A stretch of DNA of 64,000 nucleotides from Mageeibacillus sp. UBA5747 (GTDB taxonomy: Bacteria > Bacillota > Clostridia > Saccharofermentanales > UBA5734): assembly GCA_002419145.1 (NCBI GenBank), contig DIFN01000081.1, positions 1 to 64,000 of the forward strand, read 5' to 3'. The notes under the pieces are model-generated. The model made no database searches and was not told the DNA's origin. It saw nothing but the letters and a program-made list of their open reading frames with translations. This document shows, one piece after another, positions 1 to 8,574 of the stretch (positions are counted from its first letter, which is position 1; each line of letters starts with the position of its first letter). Position numbers and translations under genes: made by a program.

Positions 1-2
1 CA

Positions 3-1508
3 GGTGAGGACGTCTTCAAGCTCCACGATACCTATGGTTTCCCGCTCGACCTGACCCGGGAAATCGCTGCGGAACAAGGCCTCGAGCTCGACGAAGAGGG
101 CTTCCATGCTGAAATGAACCGGCAAAAAGACATGGCCCGCAAAGCTTTGCGGGAGAAGGCCGGTTCCGCCTGGGGCCAGGGCAGTTTGCCAGAAGGCGTG
201 GATCGCACAGTGGCGACCTTGTTCACCGGCTACGACACCTTGGCAGATGAGGGTGTGATCAAAGCCATCCTGGTGACTGACGAGGCCAGTGAAACCCTCG
301 GCCTTTCAGATCTGGCCGTGGAAAACCAGAAAATCACCCTGATCACTGACCGTACCCCATTCTATGGCGCTTCCGGTGGCCAGACTGGCGACATCGGTCA
401 GATAACCGGCCCCCATGGGACCGCGCGCGTTCTCGACACGACCAAGACCGCAGAAGGCATTTATCTGCACAGTGCCATCGTTGAATCAGGCAGTCTGGCG
501 CTCCGGGAATCGGTTACGCTAGCGGTGGATCGCACTACCCGCCTTTCGACAGCCCGTAACCACACCACCACTCACATCCTGCACAAGGCTTTGCGCGAGG
601 TCCTCGGTGACCATGTCGCCCAGGCGGGGTCAGCTGTTTCTGCGGATCGTCTGCGCTTTGACTTTAACCATTTCCAGCCTATGAGCGCAGCGGAGAAAGC
701 CCAGGTTGAGCAAATCGTCAATGGTGTCATCCTGGAGAATCTTGCGGTAAAGACCGAGGTGATGGCACTGGATGAGGCACGCAAGTCAGGTGCCATGGCT
801 TTGTTTGATGAAAAATATGGGGACCAGGTCCGTGTTGTCCGTGTAGGTAATTTCAGCCAGGAGCTGTGCGGTGGCACGCACCTGAAGCAATCCTCTGAAG
901 CCTGCCTTTTCCGTCTGGTCTCGGAAAGCGGTGTCGCGGCAGGCGTACGCCGGATCGAGGGCATCACCGGCCAGGCTGCCCTGGCCTGGGTGCGTGAGCA
1001 GGATGACCTCATGGTCAAGCTGGGTCAGATGCTCAAGGCACCAGCCAATGAAGTTCCCCACCGGGTTGAAGTCCTTTTGAACCGGACACGGGAACTTGAA
1101 AAACAGATCGAAGCCGAACAGGCGCGCCGGACAGCGGATGCAGCCGATGCCCTCGCTGCCCAGGCGACTGAGGCTGGTTCATTCAGGATTCTTGCAGCTC
1201 GACTGGATGCACCCGATGCCGACCAGCTGCGCCAGGCCGCCGATCGTCTGCGCGCCAAAATCGCCCCGGCTGTCATCGTCCTGGCCAGCAGCCAGGAGGG
1301 AAAAGTTGCCCTCGTTGCCATGGCCAGCCCCGAAGCCGTCAAGGCAGGTGCTCATGCTGGCAATCTGGTCCGCGAAGCAGCCAGGATCACCGGCGGTGGT
1401 GGCGGAGGCAGACCCGACATGGCCCAGGCTGGGGGCAAAGATGTCCTTGCCATCGACAAAGCCTTGGCTGCAGCAGCGGACATGGCGCACAAGCAATTAG
1501 GATTCTGA
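3..1508 (+). CDS. alaS: Alanyl-tRNA synthetase, C-terminal part (5' end outside window)
   Basis: Charges tRNA-Ala with alanine and edits mischarged serine or glycine in the cytoplasm. The reading frame is open from base 3, upstream of the first ATG at 114, so the gene enters from outside; about 502 codons are visible. The visible protein starts near the DTYGFPLDLT segment that ends the catalytic core. The editing domain has the zinc-type motifs HTTTHILH (about nt 561-584) and CGGTH (Cys codon 867-869, His codon 879-881). The C-Ala/DHHA1 region ends in a glycine-rich GGGGGGRPDMAQAGG stretch typical of AlaRS. No damage is seen. A HIT protein gene follows after 33 bases on the same strand. Confidence 0.97.
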   Translation, partial: GEDVFKLHDTYGFPLDLTREIAAEQGLELDEEGFHAEMNRQKDMARKALREKAGSAWGQGSLPEGVDRTVATLFTGYDTLADEGVIKAILVTDEASETLGLSDLAVENQKITLITDRTPFYGASGGQTGDIGQITGPHGTARVLDTTKTAEGIYLHSAIVESGSLALRESVTLAVDRTTRLSTARNHTTTHILHKALREVLGDHVAQAGSAVSADRLRFDFNHFQPMSAAEKAQVEQIVNGVILENLAVKTEVMALDEARKSGAMALFDEKYGDQVRVVRVGNFSQELCGGTHLKQSSEACLFRLVSESGVAAGVRRIEGITGQAALAWVREQDDLMVKLGQMLKAPANEVPHRVEVLLNRTRELEKQIEAEQARRTADAADALAAQATEAGSFRILAARLDAPDADQLRQAADRLRAKIAPAVIVLASSQEGKVALVAMASPEAVKAGAHAGNLVREAARITGGGGGGRPDMAQAGGKDVLAIDKALAAAADMAHKQLGF

Positions 1509-1541
1509 GAAAGTAGCAAAGGAACCCCGGGAGGGCTGATC

Positions 1542-1892
1542 ATGTCTGATTGTATTTTCTGCAAACTGGCCAATGGCGAAATCCCGACCCAGCTGATCTA
1601 CGAAGATGAAGCGGTGGTCGCGTTCCCTGACGTGCATCCCCAGGCCCCGGTCCATGTCCTGATTGTGCCTAAAAAGCACGTTGCAGATATTGACACGCTC
1701 GCCAGCCACGCAGACGGCGAGATGATCCTGGGCCAGGTCTTGCAGGCCATCCCCAAGGTCGCAGACCTGGTGGGGATTCGTCAGAATGGGTACCGCCTGA
1801 TCAACAACTGCGGCCCGGACGCAGGCCAGACCATCGAACATGTTCATTTCCATATGCTTGGAGGCAAGGTCCTGGGCGATAAAATCGTCTGA
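1542..1892 (+). CDS. HIT family hydrolase (Hint/HinT-like nucleotide phosphoramidase)
   Basis: A 116-residue protein of the histidine-triad superfamily, which cleaves nucleotide phosphoramidates or related nucleoside monophosphate adducts. The triad is clear: H100-V-H102-F-H104-M-L near the C terminus. An N-terminal Cys4/Cys7 pair is typical of the zinc-binding HinT branch. The length is normal for HinT. The start at 1542 follows GGAGGG at a normal distance. It lies between alaS and rpsU-yqeY, a common Clostridia arrangement. Its physiological substrate cannot be deduced. Confidence 0.93.
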   Translation: MSDCIFCKLANGEIPTQLIYEDEAVVAFPDVHPQAPVHVLIVPKKHVADIDTLASHADGEMILGQVLQAIPKVADLVGIRQNGYRLINNCGPDAGQTIEHVHFHMLGGKVLGDKIV

Positions 1893-1898
1893 AGGGTC

Positions 1899-1914
1899 GC
1901 CCCAAAGGGGCTTT
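1899..1914 (+). terminator. Weak terminator-like hairpin after the HIT gene
   Basis: A GCCCC/GGGGC stem with a three-base AAA loop is followed by TTT only. It lies directly after the HIT stop codon and before the rpsU promoter. The stem is short and the U-tract poor, so readthrough is likely. Confidence 0.3.
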
Positions 1915-1931
1915 GCCGGACTCCCGTTTCA

Positions 1932-1961
1932 TTGACGAACGTCTCTGCCAGCGCTTATAAT
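1932..1961 (+). promoter_or_regulatory. Sigma-A promoter of rpsU-yqeY
   Basis: TTGACG (1932-1937), an 18-base spacer and TATAAT (1956-1961). The -10 is a perfect consensus and the -35 matches 5 of 6. It lies about 90 bases before the rpsU ATG, leaving a leader of about 80 bases. Confidence 0.85.
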
Positions 1962-2048
1962 GCTTCTGCTGCATTTTGTCTGAAGGGGCTAGCAGCGCCT
2001 GCCGTCACCACGACCCCAGAAAGACGCTGTTGAGGGGGTGAAACCAAG

Positions 2049-2222
2049 ATGTCTGAAATTCGAGTGAAAGAAAACGAAACCCTTGATAGCGCTCTGCGGC
2101 GATTCAAGCGCTCTTGCGCACGCTCCGGCGTTTTGTCCGAGGTCCGCAAACGTGAGCATTATGAGAAACCGAGTATCCGCCGCAAGAAAAAATCCGAAGC
2201 AGCCAGAAAAAGGAAACGTTAA
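2049..2222 (+). CDS. rpsU: 30S ribosomal protein S21
   Basis: A 57-residue basic protein of the small ribosomal subunit, involved in translation initiation. It begins [20 protein letters not shown], shows the S21 core (RRFKRSC, then [11 protein letters not shown]), and ends in the usual lysine/arginine-rich tail. A strong GAGGGGGTG Shine-Dalgarno lies about 9 bases before ATG 2049. yqeY begins 6 bases after the stop. The S21-GatB/YqeY pair is a well known conserved gene pair in Bacillota. Confidence 0.96.
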   Translation: MSEIRVKENETLDSALRRFKRSCARSGVLSEVRKREHYEKPSIRRKKKSEAARKRKR

Positions 2223-2228
2223 ACACTG

Positions 2229-2672
2229 ATGAATATCAAGGAAAAATTACTGGAAGACCTTAAAGAAGCCATGAAAGCCAGGGACACCCTGCGCAAAGAC
2301 CTGCTGCAGATTCTCCGGGCTGCTATTCTGCAAGTCGAAAAAGACCAGCAGGTTACTTTGGATGAATCCGGTGTGTTTGAAATCTTGGCCAAGGAGCACA
2401 AGAAACGCGCGGAGACGGTCCAGGAACTGGCCAGATCTAACCGTACCGACATCCTGGAGAAAAACCGAGCCGAGATGGCCTTGATCGAAGCGTATCTGCC
2501 AGCCCAGCTCGGTGAAGCCGAGATCGAAGCACTGGTCCGGGCTGCCATCGCCAAGGCTGATGCTCATTCCGCCCGCGATATGGGTGCTGTCATGAAAGTG
2601 CTCATGCCAGACATCAAAGGCAAAGCAGATGGTCAATTAGTCAACACGATTGTCAAACGTCTGCTCGTTTGA
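2229..2672 (+). CDS. yqeY: GatB/YqeY domain-containing protein
   Basis: A 147-residue, charged, helical protein of the YqeY family, related to the tRNA-binding tail of the GatB amidotransferase subunit. It opens MNIKEKLLEDLKEAMKARD and carries the family signature around EKNRAEMALIEAYLPAQL. Full length for the family. It starts 6 bases after rpsU and is clearly cotranscribed with it. The molecular role is not established beyond a presumed tRNA link. recJ follows but appears to have its own -10 element. Confidence 0.9.
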   Translation: MNIKEKLLEDLKEAMKARDTLRKDLLQILRAAILQVEKDQQVTLDESGVFEILAKEHKKRAETVQELARSNRTDILEKNRAEMALIEAYLPAQLGEAEIEALVRAAIAKADAHSARDMGAVMKVLMPDIKGKADGQLVNTIVKRLLV

Positions 2673-2728
2673 AGTTCTGCCACGTTAACCAAATGGGGAC
2701 TTGGTATCACGCGATATCGAGTCTCTTT

Positions 2729-2737
2729 TGTTATACT
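2729..2737 (+). promoter_or_regulatory. Extended -10 promoter candidate for recJ
   Basis: TGT followed by TATACT (2732-2737) makes an extended -10 element about 43 bases before the preferred recJ start. No good -35 hexamer sits at 16-18 bases. Confidence 0.45.
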
Positions 2738-2779
2738 GGAACTATTCAGGCTATGAAGGAGAGCAAGGAGGGCCCAGTC

Positions 2780-4867
2780 ATGCTGATCCAGAAAGAATGG
2801 AAGATCCTGGATGAACGGCCGGGATCTGCGCCTTTGCCCGAACGCATTCTCCAGAACCGCCAGTTGGGTGAGGGTTTGATGCGCGAGCGATTCCTGCATC
2901 CCCGGCTCGAGGATCTTTATGACCCCTTCTTGCTGCCGGATATGGCAGCCGCTTGCAGGATCATCCAGTCTGCCATCGAGAGCAGTCTTACGATTGTCAT
3001 CCACGGTGATTATGATGTCGATGGTCTGACGGCTACCGCATTGCTGGTCCGGTTTTTCCGCCAGAATGGCATTGCTTGTGAACCGCTGATTCCGGACCGG
3101 CTGGTCGATGGCTATGGTCTCAGTGAGTCGAGTGTGGAACGCGCCCTGGCTCTGCATGCGGGTCTTTTGATTACCGTTGACTGTGGCGTGAGCAGCGTTG
3201 ATGCCGTGGCACAGCTGGAAGCAGCTGGTGTGGCTGTGGTTATCACCGATCATCACGAGTGCCCGGACATCCTGCCGCAAGCAAAGGCGGTTGTCAACCC
3301 TAAACGCCATGATTCCACCTACCCGACCACGAGCCTGTCTGGTGCAGGCGTCACATTCAAACTGATCCAGGCCTTGTGCCACGTGCTTCACGTGCCATTG
3401 CCTGATTTGACCGAATACGCCCTGGTAGCTTTGGGTACCGTTGCGGATGTGGTGCCTTTGCTGGATGAAAACAGGATCCTGGTCCGCCAGGGCCTTCATG
3501 CCTTAAACCGCCACCTGCACATCGGCCTGACGGAATTGCTGTCTGTCTGCGTCCAGAATGACCGTGTGATCGATGCCAGTACGATCGGATACACCCTGGC
3601 CCCGCGCCTGAATGCCGCCGGCCGCCTCGGTGCCGCCATGCCAGCCCTGGAACTGCTTTTGACCGATGATCGCGCCAAGGCCCGTGACCTTGCTTTGGAA
3701 CTGCAAGATCAGAACGGCCAGCGGCAGGCTCTCGAGGCAGCCATCCTGGCTGAAGCGACAGCGCAAATCGAATCCTCCTTTGATTTTACATCGTCCGACC
3801 TGATCATCCTGGCTCGCGCGGGCTGGCATACAGGTGTGGTCGGGATCGTCTGCTCACGACTGGTCGACTTGTACCATCGCCCGGTGATTGTCCTGGGCGG
3901 CGAGGGTGGCCGGTTTAAAGGCTCGGCACGCACCTGTGGCGATTTTGACATTCTGGAGGCCATCCGGGCCGGCGCCAGCCATGTGGTCAAATTCGGCGGC
4001 CACCGCAAAGCAGCCGGTATCGAAGTGGAAGAGGCCTCCCTGGATGATTTTCGCAGGGCGGTCAATGCGTATGCCGCCCAGCAGATTGACCCGCTGGCAT
4101 TCCGGCCCGAGATCCTTGCCGATGCGCTGGTTAGCCTGGACGACTTGACCGAGGCCAATGCCATCGCCTTGCAGGAACTGGCCCCATTTGGCGAGAGCAA
4201 CCGCCAACCCTTACTGGTCTGCCGCAACCTGACCCTCTTGGAATGGCGTCTGGTTGGCAATGGCAAGCATGTCCGCATCGCTGCAGGGAATGGAATGACC
4301 AGGCCGCTGACCGGGATTGCTTTCAACTTCAGTCTTGCCGATGATTTATTTGCTGTCGGAGACCAGGTCGATCTGCTGTTTGCCCTGGAGCTCAATGAGT
4401 TCAATGGCCGCCGCACGGTCCAGCTGCAGATCAGGGACATCCATCCCAGCTTGGTATCCGCAGTGGATCGCATCTGGTCTAGTCCGACCGACCTTTTCGC
4501 CGCTCAGCCTGATCTTCTTGGCTTGGCCAGGACGTGCCAGCTGTCACTGGATCAAGTGCTCCCGGATCGCGCCGATTATGTCATGGTTTTCCAGTATCTG
4601 CGCTCCGCCTATATGGATCATCCGGTCCAGACCGACTTGTCCTTGCTAGCCCGCCGGATCGCCCGCAGTTACAATCAGCCCTTGAATGCAGTCAAACTGG
4701 CCCAGATCCTGCGCGTCTTTGCGGAGAGCCATTTGCTGACTATCCAGCATTTGGGCCGGGACCGCGTCCGCATTGCCCTGTCGCCAGCTGCCCAGAACCA
4801 GGCCAAGGTCCGCCTGTCGGATGCCCCGACCTACCAATACTTGAAAGCCCAGGGAGGCCTTGGATGA
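2780..4867 (+). CDS. recJ: Single-stranded-DNA-specific exonuclease RecJ
   Basis: A 5'-3' ssDNA exonuclease for recombination and repair. The frame is open further upstream, but ATG 2780 follows AAGGAGG at 8 bases and begins at the expected place, giving 695 residues. DHH-family motifs are visible: D77-Y-D-V-D81-G, VDCGVSS, and TDHHE with D157-H158-H159, followed by RLNAAGRLG. The DHHA1 glycine motif FGGHRKAAG lies near residue 405. A C-terminal extension of about 130 residues follows the core and ends in a possible winged-helix-like region. The stop overlaps the rel start as ATGA, so the two are translationally coupled. Confidence 0.93.
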   Translation: MLIQKEWKILDERPGSAPLPERILQNRQLGEGLMRERFLHPRLEDLYDPFLLPDMAAACRIIQSAIESSLTIVIHGDYDVDGLTATALLVRFFRQNGIACEPLIPDRLVDGYGLSESSVERALALHAGLLITVDCGVSSVDAVAQLEAAGVAVVITDHHECPDILPQAKAVVNPKRHDSTYPTTSLSGAGVTFKLIQALCHVLHVPLPDLTEYALVALGTVADVVPLLDENRILVRQGLHALNRHLHIGLTELLSVCVQNDRVIDASTIGYTLAPRLNAAGRLGAAMPALELLLTDDRAKARDLALELQDQNGQRQALEAAILAEATAQIESSFDFTSSDLIILARAGWHTGVVGIVCSRLVDLYHRPVIVLGGEGGRFKGSARTCGDFDILEAIRAGASHVVKFGGHRKAAGIEVEEASLDDFRRAVNAYAAQQIDPLAFRPEILADALVSLDDLTEANAIALQELAPFGESNRQPLLVCRNLTLLEWRLVGNGKHVRIAAGNGMTRPLTGIAFNFSLADDLFAVGDQVDLLFALELNEFNGRRTVQLQIRDIHPSLVSAVDRIWSSPTDLFAAQPDLLGLARTCQLSLDQVLPDRADYVMVFQYLRSAYMDHPVQTDLSLLARRIARSYNQPLNAVKLAQILRVFAESHLLTIQHLGRDRVRIALSPAAQNQAKVRLSDAPTYQYLKAQGGLG

Positions 4868-7170
4868 GTTATCACGAAACCAGCAATGAAATCTTGCAGC
4901 GGATCATCCGCTTGTATGAGGGCTATTCCGGCCAGCACGATGGTCAGCGGATCATCGAGGCTTATGAATTTGCCCGGGCCGCCCATGAGCAACAGCGCCG
5001 GGCTACGGGCGAGCCCTACATCATCCATCCGCTGGCCACCGCAGAAATTCTTACCGAACTGGAAGTCGATGCCGACACCCTGATCGCTGCCTTGCTGCAC
5101 GACACCATCGAAGACACAGGCATTTCATATGATGAATTGGCTGCCCGATTTGGCGACAATGTTGCGGCTCTCGTGGATGGCGTAACCAAACTGGGCCGGA
5201 TCCCTTACTCGTCCAAGGAAGAAATCCAGGCAGAGAATTTCCGCAAGATGTTTTTGGCCATGGCCAAGGACATCCGTGTTGTCCTGATCAAACTGGCTGA
5301 CCGTCTGCACAACATGCGGACCATGAAACACATGGCACCAGAAAAGCAGCTGGAAAAGGCCCGTGAAACGCTGGATATTTATGCCCCGCTGGCTCACCGG
5401 CTCGGGATTTACAAAATCAAATGGGAGCTGGAAGACCTGTGCCTGCGCTACATTGACCGCAACGCTTACTATGAGCTGGTCGGCGCGATCTCACAAAAGA
5501 GATCCGAACGTGAACAATATCTCGAAGATGTCGTTGTCCAGCTTCAGAGCAAGATTCGTGAAATGGGGATCGAGGCCGATATCGAAGGCCGGCCCAAGCA
5601 TTTCTACAGCATCTATCGCAAAATGAAAACCCAGGGCAAAGAGCTTGAGCAGATTTACGATCTGTTTGCCGCCCGGATCATTGTCAACACCGTGGCGGAC
5701 TGTTACGCGGTCCTCGGACTGGTCCATGAGTTGTACAAGCCCATGCCAGGCCGGTTCAAGGACTATATTGCCATGCCCAAGCCGAACATGTACCAGTCTT
5801 TGCACACGACAGTGATTGGCCCTAAGGGGATCCCTTTCGAGGTTCAGATTCGGACACTGGCCATGCATCGCACCGCGGAATACGGCATTGCCGCCCATTG
5901 GCGCTATAAGGAAGGCACACCCAAGACAGATAGCAGTACGGATGCATTTGAAGGCAAGCTGACCTGGCTGCGCCAGCTGCTCGAGTGGCAGAAAGACATG
6001 CGTGACGCGGGCGAATTCATGGAGACGTTGAAGAGCGGCCTGGTCGCCGATGAAGTGTTCGTATTCACCCCCAAAGGGGAAGTGCGATCCTTGCCAGCTG
6101 GTTCTTGTCCGATTGATTTCGCCTACAACATCCACAGCGGCATTGGCAACCGCATGTACGGGGCCAAGGTCAACGGCCGGATTGTGCCTTTGACGTACGA
6201 GCTGAAAAACGGCGATATCGTCGAGATCCTGACTTCGGAAAAGGTCCACGGCCCCAGCCGGGACTGGCTCAAGATTGTCAAATCCACTTCCGCCCGCAAT
6301 AAGATCAGCCAGTGGTTCAAAAAGGAAATGCGCGAGGAAAATGTCTTACGCGGCAAAGAAATCGTCGAGCGCGAAATCAAGAAAACCGGCTTTACCACCG
6401 CGCAGCTATTAAAAGCTGATTACCTCGAAGCCATCTATCGCCGTTACACGTTGAGCACGCTCGATGACTTGTATGCAGCCATCGGGTATGGCGGCTTGTC
6501 GGCTGGCAAGATCGTGCCGCGTTTGCGCGATGAGCATATCCGCAGTCTGCCGGAAGATGAACGGACGCGCCTGGGTTACCGGATCTCTCCTTCCGGGCAG
6601 GTGGTTTATAATCCGCAAGCCAATCCACTCGAGGATGAAGAAGGGACTCAGACCATATCCCGTCCGGCTGCCAAGCACAAAACTTCGCGTTACGACCAGG
6701 GAGTCGAGGTCAAGGGGATCGATAACTGCCTGGTACGCCTGTCACGCTGCTGCAGCCCAGTCCCCGGTGATCCGATCATCGGCTTTGTCACTAGGGGTAA
6801 AGGGGTTGCGGTCCATCGCACGGATTGCAGCAACATCCGTCAGTTGATCGAAAATTCTTCCGGATCGGCAGTCAATGCCGAAAAAGCTTCGCGTCTGATT
6901 GATGTTGCCTGGGCCAAGGATGGCGGCAATTCCACGTATCAGGTCGAGCTCAAGATCGTGGCGCGCGACCGGCGCCATTTGCTGGCGGACGTTTCGAATG
7001 CCATTGCAGAAGAAAAGGTGTCCATCCTTTCCGGCAAACTGACAGCGATGAAGGATGTGACAGCGACGCTGGTCATGACCATCGAAGTTTCCAGCCAGAA
7101 CCAGTTTGACCGGGTGATAGGCCGGATCAAGGCGATCCGCGACATCATCGAAGTTCATCGTGGTCGCTGA
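4864..7170 (+). CDS. rel: Bifunctional (p)ppGpp synthetase/hydrolase Rel
   Basis: Makes and degrades the stringent-response alarmone (p)ppGpp. ATG 4864 overlaps the recJ stop; the frame upstream of it is only a shadow over recJ. 768 residues. Domain order: HD hydrolase (HDTIEDTG near residue 79), synthetase with RFKDYIAMPKPN near 297, TGS domain near 398-428, a Cys-rich region with SRCCSPVPGD near 627, and a C-terminal ACT domain. The intact HD motif together with the RFKD (RxKD-type) synthetase signature fits a bifunctional enzyme rather than a synthetase-only RelA. The AraC gene begins 18 bases downstream. Confidence 0.95.
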   Translation: MSYHETSNEILQRIIRLYEGYSGQHDGQRIIEAYEFARAAHEQQRRATGEPYIIHPLATAEILTELEVDADTLIAALLHDTIEDTGISYDELAARFGDNVAALVDGVTKLGRIPYSSKEEIQAENFRKMFLAMAKDIRVVLIKLADRLHNMRTMKHMAPEKQLEKARETLDIYAPLAHRLGIYKIKWELEDLCLRYIDRNAYYELVGAISQKRSEREQYLEDVVVQLQSKIREMGIEADIEGRPKHFYSIYRKMKTQGKELEQIYDLFAARIIVNTVADCYAVLGLVHELYKPMPGRFKDYIAMPKPNMYQSLHTTVIGPKGIPFEVQIRTLAMHRTAEYGIAAHWRYKEGTPKTDSSTDAFEGKLTWLRQLLEWQKDMRDAGEFMETLKSGLVADEVFVFTPKGEVRSLPAGSCPIDFAYNIHSGIGNRMYGAKVNGRIVPLTYELKNGDIVEILTSEKVHGPSRDWLKIVKSTSARNKISQWFKKEMREENVLRGKEIVEREIKKTGFTTAQLLKADYLEAIYRRYTLSTLDDLYAAIGYGGLSAGKIVPRLRDEHIRSLPEDERTRLGYRISPSGQVVYNPQANPLEDEEGTQTISRPAAKHKTSRYDQGVEVKGIDNCLVRLSRCCSPVPGDPIIGFVTRGKGVAVHRTDCSNIRQLIENSSGSAVNAEKASRLIDVAWAKDGGNSTYQVELKIVARDRRHLLADVSNAIAEEKVSILSGKLTAMKDVTATLVMTIEVSSQNQFDRVIGRIKAIRDIIEVHRGR

Positions 7171-7188
7171 TTTGGGAGGAGTGTCGCC

Positions 7189-8574
7189 GTGGATGACGCA
7201 CATGTGAGTGTAGACCGGACAGGTAATGATGATCAGCCCCAGCTGGATCTGGAAAAGACCATCAAGGCCGCAGAGCATTTCAGCCGGGCTTGCCAGATCG
7301 GTTGCCGGGTGATCGATGCTGCTGGCCAGACCCTGTACGAAGCCAGTCCGTTTGCGGACCAGAATGCGATCTGCGACCTGGCCTCCCGGCTGGGCCCGGA
7401 TTGGCAACGATCTCACCCCGACCAGTTGCTTTCAGACCAGGAGGCATCCAGTCCGGTCTCTTTGTGCAGCAATGCCCATCTTTATGGCTGCTGCCAGGCA
7501 GAGCGATTTGGCGGCCAGTATGTCTATTTCTGTCCCATTGGCCTGACTCATTGGGCCAGCCCAGTGATTCTGAAAGACCAGGTGGTGGGTGCCCTGATCG
7601 GCGGACCAGTCCATCTGGTGGATCCGGAGGATCTCCTGTTTGACGATCTGGCGCAAAAACTCGACTGGCCAGAGCAGGCCAAAGACATTTTATGGCAGAA
7701 AATCAGACAAATTCCTGTAGTTTCAACCGAACGGGTCAACAGTCTGAGTGAGTTGCTCTACTGGACCGCAGCCGACTTGTCCGATGCTACCTTTGCCAGA
7801 CTTGAAGAAAAGCGCCAGTCAGGCGACCTGCAGGCTGAATTGTGGGAACAGATCAGTTTTTTGAAAAGCTATGCTTATGTCGAACCGGCATTGCTGGATT
7901 ATCCCATGGCCAAAGAAGAACAATTGCTGGAAAGGATTGAGTCCGGCGACAAAGACGAAGCCAGGCAAATCCTGAACGAAATCTTGGGCCATATCTTTTT
8001 TTCCAGCAGTGGCAGCATTGAAGTCATGCGGGCCAGGGTCGTCGAACTGGTCGTGCTCCTGTCACGCGCTGCCATTCGCGGTGGCGCAGACACAGCCCAG
8101 ATTTTCGGCCTCAATTACACTTATTTGGGCAAAATCTATACCTTCAGGAACATCGATGAGATCGCCTTCTGGTTGTCCGGCGTCATGAATCGCTTCAGTG
8201 AACAGGTTTTCAACTTGGCCCATGTCAAGCATGCAGATGTGATCTACCGGGCAGTGGATTATATCCGGAAGCACTATACCCGCAAAGTGACGCTCGAAGA
8301 GACCGCTGCGCTGGTCTATCTCAGTCCGGCATATTTCAGCCGCGTATTCAAGGATGAAATGAAAGTCAATTTCAATACTTACGTCAACCAGGTCCGGGTG
8401 GAGGCAGCCAAGAAACTGTTGCTCAATGACAGCGTGCCTCTCATCGACATCGCTTCCCAGGCTGGCTTTGACGGGCAGAGTTATTTTTCCAAGGTGTTTA
8501 AGAAAATGACCGGCGTGACTCCCGGCAAATACCGGGAGTCACGCGGTCGTATTGGGTCAGACCGTCAGAACTGA
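7189..8574 (+). CDS. AraC-family regulator with N-terminal PocR-type sensory domain
   Basis: 461 residues, starting at GTG 7189 after a GGGAGGA ribosome site. The N-terminal half (about residues 20-190) is Cys-rich, with CSNAHLYGCCQAERFGG and YFCPIGLTHWASPV, matching the PocR sensory domain, a PAS-related module proposed to bind small hydrocarbons or cofactors. The last 100 residues form a double helix-turn-helix of AraC type (TLEETAALVYLSPAYFSRVF, then GFDGQSYFSKVFKKMTGVTP). The target operon is not evident: rel lies upstream and rnjA converges on it. Its last 18 bases overlap the 3' end of rnjA, and a 13-bp perfect hairpin lies in its final codons. Confidence 0.85.
   Translation: MDDAHVSVDRTGNDDQPQLDLEKTIKAAEHFSRACQIGCRVIDAAGQTLYEASPFADQNAICDLASRLGPDWQRSHPDQLLSDQEASSPVSLCSNAHLYGCCQAERFGGQYVYFCPIGLTHWASPVILKDQVVGALIGGPVHLVDPEDLLFDDLAQKLDWPEQAKDILWQKIRQIPVVSTERVNSLSELLYWTAADLSDATFARLEEKRQSGDLQAELWEQISFLKSYAYVEPALLDYPMAKEEQLLERIESGDKDEARQILNEILGHIFFSSSGSIEVMRARVVELVVLLSRAAIRGGADTAQIFGLNYTYLGKIYTFRNIDEIAFWLSGVMNRFSEQVFNLAHVKHADVIYRAVDYIRKHYTRKVTLEETAALVYLSPAYFSRVFKDEMKVNFNTYVNQVRVEAAKKLLLNDSVPLIDIASQAGFDGQSYFSKVFKKMTGVTPGKYRESRGRIGSDRQN
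8513..8544. other. Perfect 13-bp hairpin inside the AraC 3' end; possible rnjA terminator
   Basis: GCGTGACTCCCGG and its exact complement flank a 6-base loop, within the codons for the last part of the AraC protein and 13 bases beyond the rnjA stop. Read on the minus strand, the stem is followed by a T-rich patch (CATTTTCTT) after a few bases, so it may help end rnjA transcription. There is no clean U-tract on either strand. Confidence 0.5.
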
